NCBI GenBank assembly: GCA_030917145.1
Contig: JAUPVJ010000008.1
Coordinates: 1 to 11,474, forward strand
DNA length: 11,474 nucleotides
Direction of reading: 5' to 3'
From: Patescibacteria group bacterium
GTDB taxonomy: Bacteria; Patescibacteriota; Minisyncoccia; Phycocordibacterales; CAIRYW01
The position numbers and the translations under genes are program-made. Below are positions 7,005-11,474 of this stretch, piece after piece (the stretch's first letter is position 1; each line of letters starts with the position of its first letter). The notes under the pieces are model-generated. The model did no database searches. It saw nothing but the letters and a program-made list of their open reading frames with translations, and was not told the DNA's origin.

Positions 7005-7389
7005 ACTCCTCTTTTAAAACTCTTGTTGTTTCATCCACACTTTCAAAGAGAAATGAAGGAATTAAAACTTTTCTTCCCCCATCCACATTACTTTTTGAAT
7101 CATCAAAATAGACACATTCTTCAGGAGTTAAATTTTCTTTTTTAAGCACATACAAGAAAGGTTCGGGGTCTGGTTTATAAAAACCAATTTCACCTGCAAA
7201 ATATATTTTATCGAAAACCTCATGAAGAGGTGCAAAAGAATCAAAACTGTTTGAAATTGCAAAAACTTTTAAACCTTTAGATTTTAATTCTTTTACTAAA
7301 GCAATCATTTTCTCATCGTAAGTACCTGCAACCAAAAACTTTGGTTTATAAAAAACTCCAAAAATATCGAAGATAATTGCTTTTACCAT
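6988..7389 (-). CDS. Minimal HAD-superfamily hydrolase-like protein
   Basis: The 133-residue protein keeps the Rossmann-like HAD core. Motif I is FDIFGVFY with nucleophile D8. The usual second Asp (D-x-D) is Phe10, a D-x-[FY]-G form also seen in haloacid dehalogenases. Motif II is VFAISNS with S46. Motif III is GFYKPDPEPF with K72. Motif IV is CVYFDDSKSNVDGG with D96 and D97. Only about 37 residues separate motifs I and II, so the helical cap of subfamily I is essentially absent; the protein is well below the typical length of about 200. Loss of the second Asp, which acts as general acid in phosphatases, makes phosphatase activity uncertain. The gene is probably monocistronic: an extended -10 box ends 6 bases before the ATG. 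Its 3' end overlaps the PQ-loop gene tail to tail. Confidence 0.85.
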   Translation of the reverse strand: MVKAIIFDIFGVFYKPKFLVAGTYDEKMIALVKELKSKGLKVFAISNSFDSFAPLHEVFDKIYFAGEIGFYKPDPEPFLYVLKKENLTPEECVYFDDSKSNVDGGRKVLIPSFLFESVDETTRVLKEEFKISF

Positions 7390-7395
7390 GTCTAA

Positions 7396-7404
7396 ATTTT
7401 AGCA
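7396..7404 (-). promoter_or_regulatory. Extended -10 promoter of the HAD gene
   Basis: The minus strand reads TGCTAAAAT, one mismatch from TGnTATAAT. Six bases (TTAGAC) separate the box from the ATG at 7389, the same spacing as at two other genes in this window. No -35 is visible at the expected distance. It diverges from the plus-strand promoter at 7418-7445; an 8-base palindrome ACACGTGT (7411-7418) lies between them. Confidence 0.6.
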
Positions 7405-7417
7405 TATTTCACACGTG

Positions 7418-7445
7418 TTGACTTTTTAAAGATGAGTTATATAGT
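7418..7445 (+). promoter_or_regulatory. Sigma70-like promoter of the GC-rich island
   Basis: TTGACT (7418-7423), a 16-base spacer and TATAGT (7440-7445); each hexamer is one base from consensus. The expected start site is near 7452. The first base of the -35 is the last base of the palindrome ACACGTGT (7411-7418), which could be an operator shared with the divergent HAD gene. This is the only promoter in the window with both elements near consensus. Confidence 0.7.
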
Positions 7446-7451
7446 TAAATT

Positions 7452-7739
7452 CGTTATGATCCGCTCATTATTCAAACCCTTCAGAACTCTCTGGAGTCGC
7501 GTGCGTGGTGGAGATGCCCAACAAACACATATCCACAAAACGCTCTATCCAGCTTCCGGAAAAATTCCGGCACAAGAAATCACTGATCCGGTTCGCAAGC
7601 GCGCACGGCGCGCTCCCCCACCGAAAAAAATTCGTGGCGGCCGAGCCACTTGGTATCCACTTAACGGTGGTGCCCGCAAAATCCCTTGGGGCACCAGTGC
7701 TCGCGCAAGCTCTCAACTTTAACAGTTGAGAGTATTTTT
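7452..7739 (+). ncRNA. GC-rich, promoter- and terminator-bounded transcript, candidate structured RNA (small protein not excluded)
   Basis: G+C over 7501-7720 is about 56% by hand count (123 of 220), against about 32% in adjacent coding sequence, a hallmark of structured RNA in AT-rich genomes. Visible hairpins: CCGGAA/TTCCGG (7556-7561 with 7565-7570), AGCGCGC/GCGCGCT with a 3-base loop (7598-7604 with 7608-7614), GTGGC/GCCAC (7634-7638 with 7645-7649), GGTGCCC/GGGCACC (7669-7675 with 7689-7695), then the terminator. I looked for RNase P RNA, tmRNA, SRP RNA and rRNA signatures on both strands and found none. Two open frames cross it. One is 88 codons from ATG 7456, just behind the promoter, very Arg/Pro-rich. 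The other is 74 codons from GTG 7505, behind a GGAG eight bases upstream. Both stop inside the terminator hairpin, which is unusual for a translated gene. The 5' end is estimated from the promoter. Confidence 0.5.
7710..7739 (+). terminator. Intrinsic terminator of the GC-rich island
   Basis: The stem CTCTCAACT/AGTTGAGAG is 9 bp (7710-7718 with 7724-7732), has a 5-base loop and is followed by TATTTTT. A second perfect 9-bp inverted repeat, AGTATTTTT/AAAAATACT (7731-7739 with 7747-7755), overlaps the last two bases of the first stem and the T tract, so the two cannot be fully formed together. Confidence 0.85.
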
Positions 7740-7766
7740 ATATTTAAAAAATACTTAGAAACACTG

Positions 7767-7772
7767 TATAAT
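7767..7772 (+). promoter_or_regulatory. -10 box of the FAD oxidoreductase gene
   Basis: A perfect TATAAT with exactly 6 bases before the ATG at 7779, predicting transcription from the A of the start codon. The -35 region is only AT-rich (TTTAAA at 7743-7748, 18-base spacer, weak) and overlaps the second hairpin downstream of the preceding terminator. Confidence 0.6.
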
Positions 7773-7778
7773 TAAGAA

Positions 7779-9425
7779 ATGGAAAATATATTTACATCTT
7801 TAAAAATAAAAGGAGAGATAGATGTCTCCGATAGCGCACTGACTTTATACTCGCACGACGCAAGTCTTTTTGAGATGAGACCAAAAGTAGTTTGTTTCCC
7901 AAAAGACACTGAAGATGTAAAAACGATTGTTAGATTTGTAAACGAAAATAAAACAAAAGACCCTACTCTTTCAATCACGGCGCGCTCTGCTGGTACTTGT
8001 ATGTCTGGAGGAGCGATAGGTAGCTCAATCATCCTAGATTTCACACAACACATGAACAAAATAAAAGAAGTCGAAGAGGGTTACGCAATCGCAGAGCCTG
8101 GATGTTTTTATAGAGATTTTGAAAAAAGAACTTTAGAAATTCACAAGATCATGCCCGCCTTCACAGCCTCAAAAGAAATCTGTGCGATCGGAGGAATGGT
8201 AGCAAACAACTCTGGAGGAGAAAAAACAATTAAGTTTGGAAAGGTAGAAAACTACGTGGAAGGACTCAAAGTTGTTTTAAGCGATGGAAATGAATACGAA
8301 ACAAAAGCACTCACAGAAGCTGAGCTAAATGAAAAAATTCTAAAAGGAGGTTTCGAAGGTGAACTTTACAAAAAACTTTGGAAACTAATTTCGGAAAATT
8401 TAGATGAAATAAAAGGAGCAAAACCAGATGTTTCAAAAAATTCCGCAGGTTACTATCTTTGGAATGTTTGGGACAGCAAAAAAAGAGTTTTTGATATAAA
8501 CAAAATAATCACAGGTAGCCAAGGAACACTTGGAATTGTAACCGAAATAAAATTTCGTCTTGTGCCACTAGAACCTTGCTCAAACGTACTCGCGGTTTTT
8601 ATGCCAGATATAAAAAACCTCTCAAACATAGTAAACGAAATTCTCCCTTTTAATCCCGACAGTCTGGAAAGTTACGATGACTACAGCATGAAACTTGCTG
8701 TAAAATTCTTTTTTGATTTCTTTAAACAGCTTGGTTTTTTTGGAGCTATAAAACTTGGAATAAAATTTATTCCTGAAGTTTTAATGATGCTTTCTGGTGG
8801 AGTACCAAAACTGATTTTACTTATTGAATTTTCTGGGCAATCAGACAGACAAGTTACTGACAAGCTCATTAGTGTAAGAGAACAAATCAGACACTTTGGG
8901 TACAAGATGAGAATCGCTCACGATGGCGAAGAAGCAAACAAATATTGGAAAATCCGAAGAGAAAGTTTCAATATGCTTCGAAAACACGTAAAGGGAAAAA
9001 AGACAGCTCCTTTTATCGACGACATAATTGTAAAACCAGAACACTTACCACAAATGCTTCCGAAGCTCCAAAAACTTTTAAAAGAATATAAACTAATCTA
9101 CACAATCGCGGGACATGCTGGAAACGGAAACTTTCACATAATCCCCCTTATGGATTTAGGGTCCCCAATTTCTGCAGACACAATTCTAGATCTCTCTAAA
9201 AAAGTCTACGATCTTGTAAATGAATACCATGGCTCAATCACAGCTGAACACAACGATGGAATAATTCGAACACCGTTCCTTACACAAATGTTTGGCGATT
9301 CAGTTGTTGCTCTTTTTAAACAAACAAAAGAAATCTTTGATCCAAATTATATTTTTAATCCTGGAAAAAAAGTTGGTGGAACTTTTGAAGACATAAGAAA
9401 ATATATTAAAAAAAATAATTCCTAA
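7779..9425 (+). CDS. FAD-binding oxidoreductase, GlcD / D-lactate dehydrogenase type
   Basis: Family members oxidise D-2-hydroxyacids (glycolate, D-lactate, D-2-hydroxyglutarate) with FAD. The 548 residues show an intact PCMH-type FAD domain (about 34-263). It contains ARSAGTCMSGGAIGSS (68-83) for pyrophosphate binding, GGMVANNSGGEKTIKFGK (138-155) and ITGSQGTLGIVTE (244-256). The C-terminal substrate domain has WKIRRES (390-396), FIDDIIVKPEHLP (412-424), the metal-binding GHAGNGNFH (445-453), AEHNDGIIRTPF (489-500) and FDPNYIFNPGK (520-530). The EHNDGxxR form resembles the YdiJ-like branch more than the EHGxG form of GlcD. YdiJ is fused to an iron-sulfur domain; none is present here and no GlcE/GlcF-like partner is nearby, so the electron acceptor is unknown. 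The start lies 6 bases after TATAAT. The stop lies within the 5' arm of the downstream hairpin. Exact substrate cannot be assigned. Confidence 0.93.
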   Translation: MENIFTSLKIKGEIDVSDSALTLYSHDASLFEMRPKVVCFPKDTEDVKTIVRFVNENKTKDPTLSITARSAGTCMSGGAIGSSIILDFTQHMNKIKEVEEGYAIAEPGCFYRDFEKRTLEIHKIMPAFTASKEICAIGGMVANNSGGEKTIKFGKVENYVEGLKVVLSDGNEYETKALTEAELNEKILKGGFEGELYKKLWKLISENLDEIKGAKPDVSKNSAGYYLWNVWDSKKRVFDINKIITGSQGTLGIVTEIKFRLVPLEPCSNVLAVFMPDIKNLSNIVNEILPFNPDSLESYDDYSMKLAVKFFFDFFKQLGFFGAIKLGIKFIPEVLMMLSGGVPKLILLIEFSGQSDRQVTDKLISVREQIRHFGYKMRIAHDGEEANKYWKIRRESFNMLRKHVKGKKTAPFIDDIIVKPEHLPQMLPKLQKLLKEYKLIYTIAGHAGNGNFHIIPLMDLGSPISADTILDLSKKVYDLVNEYHGSITAEHNDGIIRTPFLTQMFGDSVVALFKQTKEIFDPNYIFNPGKKVGGTFEDIRKYIKKNNS

Positions 9426-9444
9426 CATTTTTCAGTTAGGAATT
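9408..9444 (-). terminator. Intrinsic terminator of the 117-residue protein gene
   Basis: The stem AATTCCTAAC/GTTAGGAATT is 10 bp (9417-9426 with 9435-9444) and has an 8-base loop. On the minus strand it is followed by A and then eight T (9408-9415), a strong terminator that begins at the stop codon of that gene. On the plus strand only a short T run follows, so termination of the FAD oxidoreductase message here would be weak. Confidence 0.75.
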
Positions 9445-9797
9445 TAAAACGGAGGCGGTTCGCCATTATCCGTATCGGGCCATTCTTGCTTTGGTTGAGT
9501 AAGTGGAAATACAGGTTTTTCAACTTTCACACTCTTTTCTCGTACCAGAACATACGCACCTCCATCAAATTGCCGAAAGACCAAAAAAGAAATTGTTACT
9601 CGCTTTGACAACTCTCGAAGCTGTTCCAATCTTTCTTTCGATAACTCCCACAAGTTTCTCACTTCTCCATCAGAGCACCTTTGATCTTCGTAAGTCGCCG
9701 TGTACCAGCCGTGACCGAGATTGGTGTAAATGAATCCGTTTGTTTTGTCGTCGACAGAGACGAACCAGCGGTATTGTCTTTGAGCTTTGGGTTTCAT
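9444..9797 (-). CDS. Hypothetical 117-residue protein
   Basis: I do not recognise this protein. Residues 1-90 look like a small folded, aromatic-rich domain: QYRWFVSVDD, GFIYTNLGHGWYTATYED (21-38), a Leu/Glu helix (WELSKERLEQLRELSK, 50-65) and strands TISFLVFR and AYVLVREK. Residues 91-117 are a Pro-, Asp- and Gln-rich tail ending GEPPPF, probably disordered. There is no signal peptide or membrane segment. It is the only gene in the window with a credible Shine-Dalgarno-like element: TAAGG (9808-9812), ten bases before the ATG, followed by a G-rich stretch. It lies just downstream of the strong terminator hairpin of the helicase gene (20 bases from stem to ATG), leaving no room for a promoter between them. 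Expression probably needs read-through or a start upstream of the hairpin. Confidence rests on length, a sensible amino-acid pattern and flanking signals. Confidence 0.7.
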   Translation of the reverse strand: MKPKAQRQYRWFVSVDDKTNGFIYTNLGHGWYTATYEDQRCSDGEVRNLWELSKERLEQLRELSKRVTISFLVFRQFDGGAYVLVREKSVKVEKPVFPLTQPKQEWPDTDNGEPPPF

Positions 9798-9816
9798 ACT
9801 TCCCCCACCTTACAAC

Positions 9817-9856
9817 AAAAAGCCGTGTTGCGCCAGAGGCGCAACACGGCTTTTTT
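9817..9856 (-). terminator. Perfect long-stem terminator after the DEAD-box gene
   Basis: The stem has 13 G+C-rich base pairs (GCCGTGTTGCGCC at 9822-9834 with GGCGCAACACGGC at 9838-9850), a 3-base loop, and A5/T5 flanks that extend it to a perfect 18 bp. T tracts lie on both sides, so it can act on either strand. It begins about 10 bases after the helicase stop codon. Confidence 0.9.
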
Positions 9857-9864
9857 AAAAAATC

Positions 9865-11274
9865 TTAATCTACGAAAGTTAGAGCTTTGCCAGTGTTTCC
9901 TCCTCGTCCTGTTCGGCCGATTCGGTGCACATAATCATCGTATGTCGCAGGAAGATCATAATTGATCACATGAGTAACTCCAGCGATGTCGAGCCCTCGA
10001 GCTGCGACGTCGGTAGCAACCAAAACTTGAACATGGTGAGATTTAAAAAGAGAAAGAGCTTTTTGTCTTTTTCCATGAGTTTTGTTTCCATGAATTGACT
10101 CAGCTTTAATTCCCCTCTTGATCAAATCTTGTGTTAAGCGTTCTACTCCATGTTTTGTTTTTCCGAAAACTAAAACTTTATCAAATCCAGGAGTGATCAA
10201 AAGATCATGAAGCATGTCGATTTTATTTTTCCCTTCTTTCATTCGTACCACATCTTGATCAACACTCATAGAAGTGTCTCCTGTTTTTACAGAAATCGTA
10301 ACTGGGTTTTTCAAAAACTTTGAAATTAGTCCTTGGATTTCTGGAGAAACTGTCGCTGAAAAGAAGAGAGTTTGTCGCTCTGATGACATTAGACTCATCA
10401 TGTATTTGATGTCATTTACGAATCCCATGTCTAGCATTCTGTCAGCTTCGTCTAAAACTACTGTTTTAAAGTTTGTAAGCTTCAAAGCTTTTCTCTCAAT
10501 CAAGTCTTTCAATCTTCCCGGAGTTCCAATCACAAAGTTGTTTTGGTACCGAAGAGCTTTTAGTTGAGGCACAATATTTGCTCCACCGACACAAACCACA
10601 GAATAAATCCCAAGACCTTTTGTAAAGGCTCGAAGTTCGTCTTCAATTTGAATCGCAAGCTCACGAGTTGGGATCACCACAAGAACTTCTTCTTTTGGAT
10701 TTTTTAGAACTTTATCAATTAAAGGAATCAAAAACGCAGCCGTTTTTCCAGTACCTGTGTTTGCAAGACCTACAACATCGATTCCTTTCAAAACTTCAGG
10801 AATTGCCTGATCTTGAATCGGGGTTGGAGTCTTGTAACCTTTAGTAATTACATTTTGCTTTAATCGCTCTTCTACAGGAAAATCTGCGAAAGTGTGTTTT
10901 GAAACATACTCTTTTACAGGCTCAGTTGAAACAATCGCTTTGTTTATAAATCTATTACTGTCGATTCTTTGACCTCCACCACATCTTTTTCTGGGAGCAC
11001 CACGCAAACCTACTCGGCTTCCTCCTCCAGATCGTCCCGGGCGAGCTCCTCTAAACCCTGATCCAGATGAAGGGCGTGAACCATAAGAACTTCCACCGGA
11101 TCGCGCTCCCCCAGAGTGACTTCCTCCTGATGTTCGTGCACCAAAAGAACTTCCTCCAGATCGAGGCGCAGACGGTCGACTTCCTCCACTGTTTGAACGA
11201 TTAAAACCTCCACTTCTTGGAGCTCCTCCATGAGAAGAGCCTCCTCTACTACCACTTGAATTACCTTTATACAT
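9865..11274 (-). CDS. DEAD-box ATP-dependent RNA helicase (RhlE/CsdA-like) with Gly/Ser/Arg-rich N-terminal tail
   Basis: It unwinds or remodels RNA with ATP; bacterial relatives act in ribosome assembly, RNA decay and cold adaptation. The 469 residues contain every helicase motif in order: Q motif (F129; TPTPIQ, 149-154), I ANTGTGKT (171-178), Ia PTRELA (202-207), GG (230-231) and TPGR (251-254), II DEAD (275-278), III SAT (306-308), IV VLVFGKTK (367-374), V ATDVAARGLD (420-429) and VI HRIGRTGRGG (450-459). Residues 6-103 are low complexity, rich in Gly, Ser and Arg with recurrent SGG and RSGG units, and probably disordered and RNA-binding. Such tails are commoner at the C-terminus. The protein ends at KALTFVD, only 10 residues after motif VI, so the last strand/helix elements of the second RecA domain are missing compared with typical members. 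No Shine-Dalgarno is present. It probably forms its own transcript, ended by the 18-bp terminator. Confidence 0.95.
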   Translation of the reverse strand: MYKGNSSGSRGGSSHGGAPRSGGFNRSNSGGSRPSAPRSGGSSFGARTSGGSHSGGARSGGSSYGSRPSSGSGFRGARPGRSGGGSRVGLRGAPRKRCGGGQRIDSNRFINKAIVSTEPVKEYVSKHTFADFPVEERLKQNVITKGYKTPTPIQDQAIPEVLKGIDVVGLANTGTGKTAAFLIPLIDKVLKNPKEEVLVVIPTRELAIQIEDELRAFTKGLGIYSVVCVGGANIVPQLKALRYQNNFVIGTPGRLKDLIERKALKLTNFKTVVLDEADRMLDMGFVNDIKYMMSLMSSERQTLFFSATVSPEIQGLISKFLKNPVTISVKTGDTSMSVDQDVVRMKEGKNKIDMLHDLLITPGFDKVLVFGKTKHGVERLTQDLIKRGIKAESIHGNKTHGKRQKALSLFKSHHVQVLVATDVAARGLDIAGVTHVINYDLPATYDDYVHRIGRTGRGGNTGKALTFVD

Positions 11275-11474
11275 TTTTGACTTTGAGCTAAAAGCTCATA
11301 ATTATTAGAAATACGCAAAATAAAGTTCGCGTATTTGAAACCAACTCTAAAAAAGAGACAAGTTTCTTGTTTTGATTCCGGTGTCTTGACTAAAGACAGC
11401 TTTTGGAAAAAGCTTTCCCAAAAACCTTACAAAATTGAGGGACTTGCCCTAAGAGGTATTCGAGATTAACTTAA
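11275..11474 (-). promoter_or_regulatory. Non-coding region upstream of the helicase with several inverted repeats
   Basis: I see no gene here; all minus-strand frames entering from the window edge stop within about 25 bases. A candidate -10 AATAAT (11301-11306) has no good -35. An 8-bp inverted repeat AAATACGC/GCGTATTT (11309-11316 with 11329-11336, 12-base spacer) covers the expected -35 region and could be an operator. GAGCT/AGCTC (11285-11297) would form a small hairpin at the 5' end of the predicted leader. Further upstream lie ACAAG/CTTGT (near 11359-11371) followed on the minus strand by CTCTTTTTT, a possible weak terminator, and TGTCTT/AAGACA (11382-11387 with 11393-11398). Confidence 0.4.

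Noticed and set aside
7468..7716. Minus-strand 82-residue reading frame across the GC-rich island
   Set aside because: It opposes a clear promoter and terminator on the plus strand, has no start signals of its own, and open frames are expected by chance at this base composition.
7452..7739. Island as RNase P RNA, tmRNA or SRP RNA
   Set aside because: No GAGGAAAGUCC-type core, no tRNA-like ends or ALAA-type tag frame, and no SRP apical loop motif on either strand.
11010..11318. 102-residue minus-strand frame rich in Glu, Val and Leu overlapping the helicase N-terminus
   Set aside because: It is the shifted frame of the Gly/Ser/Arg-rich repeat coding region; its repetitive composition is a by-product of that repeat.
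11341..11474. tRNA or partial gene at the right edge
   Set aside because: No cloverleaf with acceptor and T arms could be built, and all frames close quickly with stops.

Overview
The window looks like chromosome from a small-genome, AT-rich bacterium, most likely of the Patescibacteria (candidate phyla radiation), perhaps a Parcubacteria/Paceibacteria lineage. This is inferred from the style of the proteins: a proline-rich single-pass protein with a short N-terminal helical domain, a DNA glycosylase of the AlkD type, a reduced HAD protein, a tight gene layout and almost no Shine-Dalgarno sequences. No 16S rRNA or other decisive marker is present. I see no insertion sequence, prophage, CRISPR array, tRNA or rRNA.

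Layout. Positions 1-2142 (minus strand) hold a three-gene unit: a small coiled-coil protein, then glucose-6-phosphate dehydrogenase (zwf), then the start of 6-phosphogluconate dehydrogenase, which is cut by the window edge. The two enzymes make up most of the oxidative pentose phosphate branch (NADPH and ribulose-5-phosphate). Positions 2192-4357 (minus) encode a large membrane-anchored protein with a proline-rich linker. Positions 4401-5715 (minus) hold a membrane-anchored rhodanese overlapping an AlkD-family DNA glycosylase. Divergently, 5800-7004 (plus) hold rsmG and a PQ-loop-like membrane protein, whose 3' end overlaps a convergent minimal HAD hydrolase (6988-7389, minus).

Positions 7418-7739 (plus) are the most unusual stretch. 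They form a GC-rich island (about 56% G+C over 7501-7720 by hand count, against about a third in neighbouring genes). It has its own sigma70-like promoter, several hairpins and an intrinsic terminator. It matches no RNA or protein family I recognise and is the best candidate here for something undescribed: a structured RNA, or a small basic protein.

Positions 7779-9425 (plus) encode a GlcD/D-lactate-dehydrogenase-type FAD oxidoreductase. Next come a hypothetical 117-residue protein (9444-9797, minus) and a DEAD-box RNA helicase with a long Gly/Ser/Arg-rich N-terminal tail (9865-11274, minus). These last two are separated by a perfect 18-bp terminator stem. The final 200 bases hold no gene but contain several inverted repeats upstream of the helicase.

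A recurring theme is transcription start design. Five first-in-unit genes have a TATAAT-like -10 box ending only 6-8 bases before the ATG, which predicts leaderless or nearly leaderless mRNAs. Downstream genes in operons abut or overlap their neighbours, which suggests translational coupling instead of Shine-Dalgarno initiation.
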